A stretch of 64,000 nt of DNA, from assembly GCA_015059905.1 (NCBI GenBank), contig SUZN01000004.1:1-64000 (forward strand), in the 5' to 3' direction. Made by a program: the position numbers and the translations under genes. The notes under the pieces are model-generated. The model saw only the letters and a list, made by a program, of their open reading frames with translations. It did not search any database and was not told the origin of the DNA. The DNA comes from Rikenellaceae bacterium. Lineage in GTDB: Bacteria > Bacteroidota > Bacteroidia > Bacteroidales > Rikenellaceae. Shown in pieces: positions 8,166 to 16,542 of the stretch; the stretch's first letter is position 1; each line of letters starts with the position of its first letter.

Positions 8166-8481
8166 CTTGTCGTAAGTGTTTAATCAACGCATCAGCCATC
8201 ATTACGGCAACTTGCGCTACCGTGTCTGCTCTTTGAGGCATTCCCAAGCAACTTTCAAAGACTTCGGGTGGGAAACAGACTCGAAGTAGAAATTCTTTTG
8301 CTAACTCATATCTGCGTTGCTCCCACTTTATTTCTTTTTCTCGTTGTATGTTAGCATCCTCTGCTATCCAGTCTATACATTTGCAATGAGGGCACGCAGA
8401 AGGAATGGTATTATGTATGCTGTACATACTGAACTTGAAGCCACAAGCCGAACAGGTAAAAGTGAATTGTGTCTTACTCAT
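8143..8481 (-). CDS. Zinc-ribbon phage protein
   Basis: The 112-residue product begins MSKTQFTFTCSACGFKFSMY. Cysteine pairs CSAC (about residue 10) and CPHC (about residue 33) form a four-cysteine zinc ribbon, followed by a charged helical C-terminus. It overlaps the start of the PP-loop gene by 23 nt and ends in TAG. A nucleic-acid-binding or regulatory role is the usual guess for such proteins. Confidence 0.65.
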   Translation of the reverse strand: MSKTQFTFTCSACGFKFSMYSIHNTIPSACPHCKCIDWIAEDANIQREKEIKWEQRRYELAKEFLLRVCFPPEVFESCLGMPQRADTVAQVAVMMADALIKHLRQDETEQSD

Positions 8482-8520
8482 AGTTGAAAATATTTGAAGA
8501 TTTTTGAAAAACTTTCACAT

Positions 8521-8820
8521 TTATTCGTAAATAAATCGCCAACCACTAATATCCTCTGTGCTGAATATCGTACCATTATCAGAAATCCAATCCTCTCCGT
8601 ATCGGGCACCGATGTGTCGGGCATCTCCAACTTTGAACAATATTTGCAGATTTTGTTCAGGTAATGTGTCTTTTGCGTTGTACCACTCTGTCAATTCGCG
8701 ATACATATCAGTTGCACCAGCCTCATAAGCCGTAGAAATAGTAAAATGCATATCAGGCAGGTTAGGTATATTCTTCTCGCAGTATTCTTTGGCTTTTTGC
8801 TCTAATGTTTTGAGTTTCAT
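8521..8820 (-). CDS. Phage protein of unknown function (99 aa)
   Basis: The start at 8820 (MKLKTLEQKAKEYCEKN) is chosen over the longer frame to 8886 because it makes an ATGA overlap with the upstream stop and matches the 'LEQKAKEYCE...AYEAGATDMYRELTEWY' pattern I recall from many small Bacteroides phage proteins. The C-terminus (ISGWRFIYE) resembles short DUF551-like ends. Function unknown. Confidence 0.65.
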   Translation of the reverse strand: MKLKTLEQKAKEYCEKNIPNLPDMHFTISTAYEAGATDMYRELTEWYNAKDTLPEQNLQILFKVGDARHIGARYGEDWISDNGTIFSTEDISGWRFIYE

Positions 8821-9032
8821 AGTTTCGATTGTAATTCTTGTTGTCGTCTTAAACCAAATTCTTCGGCATATTCTAACTCTGCCCAAGCGTGTTGAAATAC
8901 TCGCTTATCTCTTTTAGAGAAAGGTCGATAAACGCCACGACCATTATAGTAGCATTTAACTACCTCGAATGAACGCGTGCTTACCTGTACAGCCCAAAAG
9001 GGCTTTTTGTTTCGTGCAGTTCTTCTTGCCAT
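8817..9032 (-). CDS. Small basic phage protein (71 aa)
   Basis: A 71-residue lysine/arginine-rich protein starting MARRTARNKKPFWAVQVSTR. It shares one base with the stop of the methyltransferase gene upstream and overlaps the downstream start by 4 nt. No family recognised; charge suggests nucleic-acid binding, without further support. Confidence 0.55.
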   Translation of the reverse strand: MARRTARNKKPFWAVQVSTRSFEVVKCYYNGRGVYRPFSKRDKRVFQHAWAELEYAEEFGLRRQQELQSKL

Positions 9033-10615
9033 TATGCTACTCTTCTGTATTGAGGTTTGCTTAACTCCTTTGCCAAAGCAGTTGTCATCGCTTTTGCCTG
9101 ATTAGTTTCTACGGCATTGCCGATAAACTTCTTTTGCTCCGCCTGCGTGCCTATTAAAATGTAATCTTCGGGGAAGCCCATAATAAGTTTCAGTTCCTGT
9201 ATTCTCAACATTCGCATCTTAATATCAACTATCCCATACATCGCCATAAACTGCTTAATCTTGACCATTGCAGGACTATCACCTTTCTCTATGACAACAG
9301 CCACATTGCCCTTTTCTGTCGCTATTAGGTAAGGTGGCATTTTATCCATACGAGCAATCAAGGTAAAGCACGGTTTGTTTACAGAGCCGCCAGCAGAACT
9401 ATATTGAGGGTTCATCAAGAATTGTTCGCAGGTAACAAGTTGGTGCTTGGGATTGGTTGTTACCGTGGGTGCTGGGGTATCAATAGCCGAAGGAGTGCCA
9501 TTGCCATACTGCATATCAATAAATGCGAGTCTATCTTTTGTGGTAAGAGTCGGTGCTGGCTCATCTATGCTATGATTATGACCGTTGCCATAATACGCTG
9601 TGATAAATGCGTGATGGTCGCGTGTGGTAATTGCGCCAGCAGGCTCATCAACCGACACATTCTTTCCATCGGGACTACCGCCATAGTATTTCGACAGAAA
9701 ACTAACTTGTGCTAACCCCAGTCGATTTTGCGTTGCTACGGTAGGGCAAGGCTCGTCAATCCCCGGACACACATACTTGCCTTGACGACTCATACTATTC
9801 CACTTAATCATAAAAGCATCTTTACCACCAGCAACAAATTTAATTAGCCCTGCATATATGCGCTCCAATGTAGCCTCCACCAAAGATTTCTTGCGCCCAA
9901 ATATACTTTCTCCTTTATCCGAAAAGTCCAAGACCTCGCGTACTGGTTTCCACGGCGCAAGACACCCGAACAAATCAGAAGAACCGCTTTTACTATGTGT
10001 AGGTTCGGGGAAAACTATTGGCAAATCGCCTTTCGCGAACACTCCAAAGAACCTACGGCGAGAGGTATAGGCTCCGTAATCTGCTGAATTAAGAATACGA
10101 TGAGCAAAGTGGTAGCCATAGTTGCATACATTTCTTACCCATAATTGGTAAAGTCGCCCAGCATCTTTACTTATGGGTTTACCTTTATCGTCAAGGTCGC
10201 CCCACGACATAAACTCCTCAACATTCTCTATCTGAATGTAGTCGGGCTGCAATGCCTCTATATACCTGAATAGATGTTCCGCTAATGTTCTACTATCAGC
10301 ATCGCGTGGCATACCACCTTTGGCTTTGCTAAAATTAGTACATTCGAGCGATGCCCATAGAACAACATACGCATTAGGGTATCGTTTGCGCTGACGATTG
10401 AGGTGCTTTACCAATGGAGATAGTTCCAATGTGCGAATATCCTCGGTAAAGTGTAGGGCTTTGGGATGGTTTGATGCGTGCGATGCAATAGCATTGGCAT
10501 CGTGATTTACACACGCAATCACTTCCGCGCATTGCTTGCCGTTAAGTTTGGCAGCATTTACACCTGTTGATGTTCCACCAGCCCCACAAAACAAGTCGAT
10601 GTACAACAATTTCAT
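9032..10615 (-). CDS. DNA (cytosine-5) methyltransferase, orphan phage enzyme
   Basis: Transfers a methyl group from SAM to C5 of cytosine. From ATG 10615 (MKLLYIDLFCGAGG) the product is 527 residues. Motif I is DLFCGAGG at residues 6-13. Motif IV reads SLECTNFSKAKGG near residue 110, keeping the catalytic Cys but with ECTNFS in place of the usual PCQxFS. Motif VI is IENV, motif VIII TSRRRFFG and motif X FIGNAV near the C-terminus. Between motifs VIII and X there are about five degenerate repeats built on 'ID.PAPT.TT', in the target-recognition region. The frame is open to 10657, but that overlaps the ASCH gene; 10615 lies just after its stop. No restriction partner is adjacent, so protection of phage DNA or regulation is likely. 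Confidence 0.93.
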   Translation of the reverse strand: MKLLYIDLFCGAGGTSTGVNAAKLNGKQCAEVIACVNHDANAIASHASNHPKALHFTEDIRTLELSPLVKHLNRQRKRYPNAYVVLWASLECTNFSKAKGGMPRDADSRTLAEHLFRYIEALQPDYIQIENVEEFMSWGDLDDKGKPISKDAGRLYQLWVRNVCNYGYHFAHRILNSADYGAYTSRRRFFGVFAKGDLPIVFPEPTHSKSGSSDLFGCLAPWKPVREVLDFSDKGESIFGRKKSLVEATLERIYAGLIKFVAGGKDAFMIKWNSMSRQGKYVCPGIDEPCPTVATQNRLGLAQVSFLSKYYGGSPDGKNVSVDEPAGAITTRDHHAFITAYYGNGHNHSIDEPAPTLTTKDRLAFIDMQYGNGTPSAIDTPAPTVTTNPKHQLVTCEQFLMNPQYSSAGGSVNKPCFTLIARMDKMPPYLIATEKGNVAVVIEKGDSPAMVKIKQFMAMYGIVDIKMRMLRIQELKLIMGFPEDYILIGTQAEQKKFIGNAVETNQAKAMTTALAKELSKPQYRRVA

Positions 10616-10620
10616 ACCTG

Positions 10621-11238
10621 CTACATAACTAATTGAAACTCGTAGGCTATAACCCACTCGTTGTTATTCCATAGATGACCACCTGAAATACGATTTATCA
10701 GACTTTGAAAAGACTCTTGCGGAGTTCTTCCATATACAAATCCGTTATGTTCGCAATCCAAGAAATAGTATGATGGGCTAATACCATCGTCTTCCATCAT
10801 TATGCCCTCTTTGAAACAATCATCTACGGAGATGTCTTGTATGCGTTCAGCCTTTACCCCTGTAATACGAATGCGATACGGCATCAAATCAGATAGTACA
10901 TACATTTTGTTGCGCCACCCGTCCAACTGGTCTAAACGAGCCTTAATGTTAATGCCATTGGCATTACGAAAAGTAATAGTGTGCTCAGGCGGATAAAGTT
11001 CAGAGTATCGCTGTGCTACGGCGACAACCTCGCCAACCTTGTAGTTGCACTTATGGCGACCTACCTCCTTGCCATCGCTGTATGCTACGATGTAGCCATC
11101 CTCGTACTCCAAACTATCTGCGTGTTCTGCCACATTCTCAAACGGTGTATCGGGCTCAACTCTTCGCGTTTGAGTCTTGCGCATACCGATAACTGCATTG
11201 GTTAATCCGTAGCGGTCATTAAACATTATCTTTTTCAT
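10621..11238 (-). CDS. ASCH-domain-like phage protein
   Basis: The 205-residue product resembles phage ASCH (PUA-like fold) proteins: MKKIMFNDRYGLTNAVIGMRKTQTRR at the start (the 'KTQTRR' signature), KYKVGE-like 'NYKVGEVVAVAQRY' in the middle, and 'MPYRIRITGVKAERIQDIS' and 'WVIAYEFQL' near the end. These proteins are thought to bind RNA or modified bases; the exact function is unknown. Ends in TAG, 5 nt before the methyltransferase start, so the pair is likely co-translated. Confidence 0.8.
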   Translation of the reverse strand: MKKIMFNDRYGLTNAVIGMRKTQTRRVEPDTPFENVAEHADSLEYEDGYIVAYSDGKEVGRHKCNYKVGEVVAVAQRYSELYPPEHTITFRNANGINIKARLDQLDGWRNKMYVLSDLMPYRIRITGVKAERIQDISVDDCFKEGIMMEDDGISPSYYFLDCEHNGFVYGRTPQESFQSLINRISGGHLWNNNEWVIAYEFQLVM

Positions 11239-11240
11239 TC

Positions 11241-11432
11241 TTACCTCCTTAATAAATCGAGTTTGGGATTTTGCTTTTCGTACAAAATCTTCTTAACTCG
11301 TTCTATTTCCGCATCAACAGCCTTTTCAAGGCGTTTACTATCCACCAATGCCTTGTTATTTTTGAAACGGAAATACTCTTTTTGCGCCTCGCGCATTTCA
11401 GTTACTAATTTGAAAAATTGTTGTGCTGTCAT
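11241..11432 (-). CDS. Small helical phage protein (63 aa)
   Basis: A 63-residue, highly charged helix-rich protein (MTAQQFFKLVTEMREAQKEY). It sits 2 nt upstream of the ASCH gene and right after a strong terminator hairpin at 11449-11478. No function recognised; a coiled-coil partner role is possible. Confidence 0.6.
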   Translation of the reverse strand: MTAQQFFKLVTEMREAQKEYFRFKNNKALVDSKRLEKAVDAEIERVKKILYEKQNPKLDLLRR

Positions 11433-11440
11433 AGCCCTGT

Positions 11441-11478
11441 AAAAAATAGCGACCTCTCACTATTCAGCAAGAGGTCGC
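11441..11478 (-). terminator. Intrinsic terminator inside the phage operon
   Basis: GCGACCTCT (11449-11457) and AGAGGTCGC (11470-11478) make a perfect 9-bp stem. Read on the minus strand it is followed at once by TATTTTTT. It lies between two co-directional phage genes, so it should stop transcription unless antitermination or a downstream promoter operates. Confidence 0.85.
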
Positions 11479-11491
11479 CCACAATCATTTG

Positions 11492-12118
11492 TTATTTTGC
11501 ATCGCTCTCACAACAAGGTTGAGAACAGCAGTCCTCGCAATCCTCTCGTGGTTTGAACACGAGGTCAGCCCAAATGTCAATGAACTGCTCTCCTGCATAC
11601 TTTGCCAACTCCTTTGTTTTGAAGGCAAGGCGAGAACCGTAGTACGAGTACGCATGCGACGAGTCGTAGCCCGCAATCGCATACGCAACACCGCCACCCG
11701 CATTCGCGTAGTTGTCCGAACGGAGCACCACACGGGATTTTTCCTTCTCCGACATCTCGTCTATCTCCTTTTGAGTATATAATAGGAACCACGGATACCA
11801 TCTGTATTCGCTTTTCTCAAATTTCGGGAACTCATCAAGAGTGCCTTCGCTTTGCCCGTTAAGGGCAGCTGCGATGATACGCAACTTCATATAGGCAATA
11901 ACATCTTTCGGAAGATACTCCAATGCAGGGGCAGGTAGCGTCATACCTGTAATCACCTCGGCATCTTCAAAGGTCTTTACTCGCTCTGTAATAGGCAATG
12001 ACTTGTCTAATACTCTGCTAACTTTGTCGGTAAGATTACCTACAAGGGTTAATACTCCGTTTACCCACTCGGCACGATAGCCAGCAGGTACTTCAACTGT
12101 AACTTTTTGGTTTTTCAT
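11492..12118 (-). CDS. Phage protein of unknown function (208 aa)
   Basis: The ATG at 12118 (MKNQKVTVEVPAGYRAEWVN) lies just after the upstream stop at 12135, so it is preferred to the 12148 start. The product has a 'VPAGYRAEWVNGVLTLV' opening that I recall from many Bacteroides phage hypotheticals, a 'FPKFEKSEYRWYPWFLL' middle and 'SRLAFKTKELAKYAGEQFI.IW' near the end, then a Cys-rich tail (CEDCCSQPCC). The function is unknown. It precedes the terminator at 11449-11478, so it ends a transcription unit. Confidence 0.75.
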   Translation of the reverse strand: MKNQKVTVEVPAGYRAEWVNGVLTLVGNLTDKVSRVLDKSLPITERVKTFEDAEVITGMTLPAPALEYLPKDVIAYMKLRIIAAALNGQSEGTLDEFPKFEKSEYRWYPWFLLYTQKEIDEMSEKEKSRVVLRSDNYANAGGGVAYAIAGYDSSHAYSYYGSRLAFKTKELAKYAGEQFIDIWADLVFKPREDCEDCCSQPCCESDAK

Positions 12119-12134
12119 AATGTTGTTAATTTGG

Positions 12135-13139
12135 TTAATGATTGTCAATTCTTCTTACTCGATACCCTAACTTATGATTGGGATAGTATTCACCCAAGAG
12201 AGGGTGCATAAGTCGTGTGGCTCTTTCCAAATAGTCCATTAGAGGCTTTTCAAGAATAAGCACTAACTTTTTGTCATAAGCCTGCATCTCAACGCCCAAT
12301 AAACTATCTATCATCAAGTGCAAACCCGCCTTTGCCTCCTCAATCTTCAACAAGTCATCGTACAAGTCTTTCCAAAAATTTAGGAAGGGATACTGAAAAC
12401 GATTTTTTTGTGCATCGCCCTGTGGCTCCCAGCACTCGGCAAGGGCTATGCGGTCTTTGATTTTGCCGCCCCCCTTTCGTACCCAGCCAGTAGCCTTGTA
12501 GTGGTTGATAAAACGCTCAACTTGTGCCGCTGGATTTTTATAATTCTTAAAAAAGAAAATTCTTAAAAAAATCTCTCTCTCTTCGGGAGTCGGCTCGTCC
12601 GACTGCCCCTCGACCTGTTCTCCCGAACTTGTTGAGGGAGATACAGAGAGAGAATGATTTTCTTTATTTTCTTTTACTATACTTTCCTTTACTTTACTTT
12701 GTGGACATTCTTCGGGAATAATCGCACATTCTTCCGTAATTTTGGCACATTCTTCGGGAATAATCTTGTATTTTTCGGGAATTTCCACAGCCTTGCGTTT
12801 GGCACGAGCGCACATATCGAGGTATCGTCTTTGAATTGATGCAGATGTTATAATCCCACGAGATAGCAGTTCTTTACTAAAAAGACCCACAGAACCGCAG
12901 TATTTCACAATCTCCTGCACTAATGTTTCCTTTATACCCCAATACTCGGCAATATCGAAAGCAGTATCCTCATTCCACTCATAGTAGTAGCCACGCACAC
13001 GATATACCTCGCATAGGATATAATCGTACACTGCAACACCTTGACCACCGAGGTTCTTTTTCAGTCGCTTAATACGCATATCCTGATACCTATCAGTGTC
13101 GATGGTAAAGTAGTTAAGCCCTGCTTTTTGATTAGCCAT
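12135..13139 (-). CDS. DUF4373 / Lin1244-Lin1753-like replisome organiser
   Basis: Predicted to load the replication machinery at the phage origin. The N-terminal domain (about residues 1-110, beginning MANQKAGLNYFTIDTDRYQD) is the DUF4373/Lin1244-type winged-helix found in phage replication initiators. A low-complexity linker with the repeated pattern 'IPEECA' (about residues 125-150) and a Ser-rich segment follow. The C-terminal domain (from about residue 190) resembles those of primosome-like proteins. The repeated linker could hold the phage origin, as in other initiators, but I see no clear iterons. Ends with TAA 17 nt before the next gene. Confidence 0.8.
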   Translation of the reverse strand: MANQKAGLNYFTIDTDRYQDMRIKRLKKNLGGQGVAVYDYILCEVYRVRGYYYEWNEDTAFDIAEYWGIKETLVQEIVKYCGSVGLFSKELLSRGIITSASIQRRYLDMCARAKRKAVEIPEKYKIIPEECAKITEECAIIPEECPQSKVKESIVKENKENHSLSVSPSTSSGEQVEGQSDEPTPEEREIFLRIFFFKNYKNPAAQVERFINHYKATGWVRKGGGKIKDRIALAECWEPQGDAQKNRFQYPFLNFWKDLYDDLLKIEEAKAGLHLMIDSLLGVEMQAYDKKLVLILEKPLMDYLERATRLMHPLLGEYYPNHKLGYRVRRIDNH

Positions 13140-13141
13140 AA

Positions 13142-13597
13142 TTAAATCCTATTTAGTTTGGAGAAATCCCCAGTTAAATACCCCGTTGCGTTTTCTATGA
13201 AGTCGTCCAAAGAGCGTACAAGCACACATATATATCCGAACTGGGATATATGTGCCGCCCACTCTTTTTGTTTCTCCGTGAGTTTACCTTTTTCAGTTTT
13301 TGTTTCGATGATTAGCCCATTACAATCTTTGATAGGCACTAATAACATCAAATCTAATACACCAGCCAACGCTCCCTCCGCTTTTAACTTTCCGCCAGTA
13401 GTTTTGCTACGCTTGCCACCATTGGGTATAGCAAAAAGATTAAGAGCGAATTGAGGAAATTGGTATCGGAACCATTGCACACACTGGCATTGGGTGTGAT
13501 GTTCCTCTTCCGATGGAGGTTTGCGAGGAGGCTTGCTGTTTTGCTTTTCAGCAAGCCTCAGCATTTCATCAAAGTTGCAGATTAACTTCTTTGGCAT
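13142..13597 (-). CDS. VRR-NUC domain nuclease
   Basis: The 151-residue product is a stand-alone PD-(D/E)XK nuclease of the VRR-NUC type, used in phages for branched-DNA processing. Key residues are in 'GVLDLMLLVP' (catalytic Asp) and 'LIIETKTEKGKLTEKQKEW' (E-x-K plus the trailing helix). It overlaps the HU gene by 16 nt and lies 2 nt upstream of the replisome organiser, so it belongs to the replication-recombination block. Confidence 0.85.
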   Translation of the reverse strand: MPKKLICNFDEMLRLAEKQNSKPPRKPPSEEEHHTQCQCVQWFRYQFPQFALNLFAIPNGGKRSKTTGGKLKAEGALAGVLDLMLLVPIKDCNGLIIETKTEKGKLTEKQKEWAAHISQFGYICVLVRSLDDFIENATGYLTGDFSKLNRI

Positions 13598-13896
13598 ACT
13601 CCACTTCTCTTTGTACGAGGCAAATTCATTTTTCGTTTAAGAGTATTGCACGGCACAAACTTTACGGTGTTGTGCGCAGGTACAACAATCTCTGTATTGC
13701 GAGTAATATCGCGCGCCTTCTTCGCCTCACGGCGAACCACTTGGAAGGTGCCAAAACCTCGCAAATACACAGACTCGCCCTGTGATAATGCACTGGCGAC
13801 CTCTTCCATAAACGCCTCAATAGAATTGAGAGCATCAGACTTTGATTGCATTTTTGTTCGGCTCGACATTAGCGTAGCCAATTCGTTTTTTGTCAT
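13582..13896 (-). CDS. HU/IHF-like DNA-binding protein
   Basis: A 104-residue HU-family protein: N-terminal MTKNELATLMSSRTK helix, then the strand pair 'VYLRGFGTFQVVRREAKKARD' (GFGTF signature) and 'VPAHNTVKFVPCNTLKRKM' matching the DNA-embracing arm and C-terminal helix. HU dimers bend DNA and help replication or integration complexes. Its start overlaps the previous small gene by 62 nt, but the N-terminus matches the full family, so 13896 is kept. Confidence 0.85.
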   Translation of the reverse strand: MTKNELATLMSSRTKMQSKSDALNSIEAFMEEVASALSQGESVYLRGFGTFQVVRREAKKARDITRNTEIVVPAHNTVKFVPCNTLKRKMNLPRTKRSGVCQRS

Positions 13897-14047
13897 CTTT
13901 TTGTTTCCTATTTAGTTTGTTAGACATCTTTTGAAGTAGGCGAATGCGGTCTATCTCTCTCGTACTTTTTGCGTGAGTGCGATAAAAGACCGCCGCATCA
14001 GATAGCAAACGAATAATACTATTAACATCAGTCTTGCAGATTTCCAT
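13835..14047 (-). CDS. Small phage protein (70 aa)
   Basis: From ATG 14047 (MEICKTDVNSIIRLLSDAAV) the product is helical and basic, with 'RIRLLQKMSNKLNRKQK' like small hypotheticals I recall from Bacteroides phages. It overlaps the SNF2 gene by 20 nt and the HU gene by 62 nt, an unusually long overlap, so the last 20 residues may be dispensable. Confidence 0.55.
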   Translation of the reverse strand: MEICKTDVNSIIRLLSDAAVFYRTHAKSTREIDRIRLLQKMSNKLNRKQKDDKKRIGYANVEPNKNAIKV

Positions 14048-15449
14048 TGTCAAACAAAGAATTAGCTAATTCGTTAAAGTATAATTCATCTGTTGGAATA
14101 TCATCGTCAGCTGCCATAATTTGATTAGCGATACTCTTCTTCTTATGGATAAGGCGATAGAGTGCGTTATCTATGGTATGCAAACCGATGAGGTAGTAAC
14201 AAGTAACATTATCTTTCTGCCCTATGCGATGCGCTCTGTCTTCACATTGACAACAATCAGCGTATGTCCACGGGAATTCGATAAACGCAACATTAGACGA
14301 GGCTGTAAGCGTTAAGCCCACACCTGCCGCCTTTATTGAGCAGATTATTAGTTGTACTTCGGGGTTCTGTTGAAACTCATCAACAGCAAATTGTTTCATT
14401 TGTGGGCTATCACGCCCAGTAACTGATACCGCTTTTGGGAACGCCTTTTTCAGTTCATCAACTATTTCGTGATAGGAGCAGAACAATATCAACTTCTTTC
14501 CACTTTCGAGGAATACATTAACAAAGTCTATTGCCTGTTTAACCTTTCCTTTGGCGGCAAGGCTACGCAAGTTCATAAACTGCACCAGTGCCTTCATTCG
14601 CATTTTCTTGCGCACCTCCCAGTCTGTACAACCTTTATACTCTTTGAGGTACAGCGCAAGGTCATTGACAGCACATTCGTACTCCTCACGATTGGAAATA
14701 GTTACATATAGGTCTATTCGTGTTTTATCGGGCAGCTGCGTTAATACTTTCGCCTTTTCACGCCGTATCATACAACGCTCATATAATTGCTCGGACAAAT
14801 TACACAAATTCTCTCCTTCTGCAAACTGGGCGAGAAATGCCTGCTTACCACCAAACTCGTTCAAACGCTCCATAATAGAAAGTTGCGTTATCAAATCTTC
14901 GGGGCGATTGACGACTGGCGTACCTGACAACAATATGATGTACTCTTTACCGCTGGCTATACCTTTGGTAAAGATTGTTTGTTGTGCAGACACATCTTTT
15001 ACTCGATGGCTTTCGTCTATGATTATAGACTTAAACATCTTGATTTGAGGGCAGAATACTACATCTTTTAGGCTAAAAGATTTCTTTCCTCCTTGAATGT
15101 CCCATACAAAGTATTTGCGTAGGCTCTCATAATTCACAATCGCAGTATGGTACATCTTCATTTGCAGAAGGTATGACCAAGTCGTGCGGTTGCCATTGTC
15201 AAGCACTAACGCTTTCTTGTCGGTGAACTTCTCCCATTCGCGTTGCCAGTTAATTTTTAGCGATGAAGGACAGATGACAAGGCAAGGGTAAGCATTTGCG
15301 GTATCGACAATGCCGATACTCTGCAATGTCTTACCCAGTCCCGGTTCATCTCCTATGAATAAGCGTTTCCACTCTAACCCTTGCAATATGCCCTCTCGCT
15401 GATAGGGATAAGGCTCTACGGTAAGATGATGGTTTAGTTTGTCGCTCAT
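14028..15449 (-). CDS. SNF2-family DNA helicase/translocase
   Basis: A 473-residue SF2 ATPase of the SNF2 type. Motif I is EPGLGKTLQ (near residue 36), motif II (Walker B) is DESH in 'IIIDESHRVKD', motif III is LLSGTP, and the C-terminal RecA-like domain has 'AAGVGLTLTASSNVAF' (motif V) and 'QCEDRAHRIGQ' (motif VI). Such phage proteins are thought to remodel forks or promote recombination-coupled replication. It overlaps the DUF1367-like gene by 4 nt. Confidence 0.92.
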   Translation of the reverse strand: MSDKLNHHLTVEPYPYQREGILQGLEWKRLFIGDEPGLGKTLQSIGIVDTANAYPCLVICPSSLKINWQREWEKFTDKKALVLDNGNRTTWSYLLQMKMYHTAIVNYESLRKYFVWDIQGGKKSFSLKDVVFCPQIKMFKSIIIDESHRVKDVSAQQTIFTKGIASGKEYIILLSGTPVVNRPEDLITQLSIMERLNEFGGKQAFLAQFAEGENLCNLSEQLYERCMIRREKAKVLTQLPDKTRIDLYVTISNREEYECAVNDLALYLKEYKGCTDWEVRKKMRMKALVQFMNLRSLAAKGKVKQAIDFVNVFLESGKKLILFCSYHEIVDELKKAFPKAVSVTGRDSPQMKQFAVDEFQQNPEVQLIICSIKAAGVGLTLTASSNVAFIEFPWTYADCCQCEDRAHRIGQKDNVTCYYLIGLHTIDNALYRLIHKKKSIANQIMAADDDIPTDELYFNELANSLFDNGNLQD

Positions 15450-15880
15450 TTGAAATTTACTATTTCCTCTAACAATGCTTGTTTGTCGGTGCCTCGTAGG
15501 TACTTGTTGAGGATTACATCTATCGTCCTTTGATAGAAATTCTCAAACTCGCTATTGTCCATAGCGGCAAAAGAGATACTTCCAGTCTTTATAAACTCTT
15601 TTCCTCCGTGATACACCGTGGTTGCTAAACCAAGGTCTAATTTAAGACAAGTCAGCAAATCCTCTTCGCTCCATATACTCAACATATAATGCAAGCGTTC
15701 AGGTAAATTTTCATAGGTTAGTCGCACGAGTGCGAAGAACTTTTTATGAAACTCATAATTGCGAGGTCTGCTTATCTTACATAAGACGGTATCGCCAATC
15801 TTCAAACGCCTCTTTTCTTCCAAGTCGGAGTCATACATTGGCACAAGTCCCTGTTCGGTTACACGACAATAAATATCCAT
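15446..15880 (-). CDS. DUF1367-like phage protein
   Basis: From ATG 15880 (MDIYCRVTEQGLVPMYDSD) the product is 144 residues. 'LKIGDTVLCKISRPRNYEFHKKFFALVRLTYEN' matches the conserved core I recall for DUF1367 proteins of lambdoid and Bacteroides phages, which sit next to recombination genes. The function is unknown. The 15901 start would overlap the nuclease gene upstream. Confidence 0.75.
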   Translation of the reverse strand: MDIYCRVTEQGLVPMYDSDLEEKRRLKIGDTVLCKISRPRNYEFHKKFFALVRLTYENLPERLHYMLSIWSEEDLLTCLKLDLGLATTVYHGGKEFIKTGSISFAAMDNSEFENFYQRTIDVILNKYLRGTDKQALLEEIVNFK

Positions 15881-15882
15881 TG

Positions 15883-16539
15883 TTAGGTAATGTTTAAGCA
15901 CCAGTATTGGAATGCCAACTCTTCATATTTTTCTCGTCCTCTGCGATATATCGCATCATCGCGCACGATAAACTTTTTGAATACCTTGAAATTCTTTTTA
16001 CTGATGGCATAGATAAAATCTCTATTTGAACCTCCTATATCCATATACCACGCTCTACTCCTATCCCAATCAAAGAAGTCCATTGCTTCATCAAATTGCT
16101 TTTGGGTGGTTGCAAAGGTGGTTTTCAGGTCGCCACCAAAACAGCCGAGCCACCAATCCCATTTGCATCGCGTATCGAGCGTGAAGGGAAACCCTCCATA
16201 CTCAAATTTCTGCGCTTTATTAACCATAAAGCGTTGCGTTTCTGCCAATTCTAACACCTTGGCAAGGAATTGGTCTGACTGCGCCTCACGCCGCAAGGCG
16301 TTGTGCATTTCTCTTGCGTGTAGAAATTCCTCCTCGGTATATTGAACATCATCAACCGTGTGTTGATAATAGTTGACGCGAACAGGCTCTGTGATGATGG
16401 CATCTACGAGCGACCCGAAACGGAAAGCCTCCTCCTTATCGCCAAATTGTAGGCGAGGGTGTAGCAGGTTTTTAAGTTCGGTGAGGTCAGAATTGCTGAC
16501 CTCACTTCGCTTGTAATAGTCATCGGGGTTGTGGCTCAT
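15883..16539 (-). CDS. PD-(D/E)XK exonuclease, RecE/Cas4-like
   Basis: The 218-residue product is a phage recombination exonuclease of the PD-(D/E)XK superfamily. 'FGSLVDAIITEP' (near residue 42) and 'LDTRCKWDWWLGCFGGDLKTTF' (catalytic D and D-x-K, near residues 123-142) fit the family. It pairs with RecT, two genes upstream, as an exonuclease/annealing system. Its frame is the same as that of the preceding coiled-coil gene, separated only by a TAG and one codon (CCT), so a stop read-through would fuse them. Confidence 0.75.
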   Translation of the reverse strand: MSHNPDDYYKRSEVSNSDLTELKNLLHPRLQFGDKEEAFRFGSLVDAIITEPVRVNYYQHTVDDVQYTEEEFLHAREMHNALRREAQSDQFLAKVLELAETQRFMVNKAQKFEYGGFPFTLDTRCKWDWWLGCFGGDLKTTFATTQKQFDEAMDFFDWDRSRAWYMDIGGSNRDFIYAISKKNFKVFKKFIVRDDAIYRRGREKYEELAFQYWCLNIT

Positions 16540-16542
16540 AGG

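Noticed and set aside
11485..11801. Three overlapping open frames on both strands inside the 208-residue phage gene
   Set aside because: Arginine/serine-rich frames without motifs; shadows of the gene at 11492-12118.
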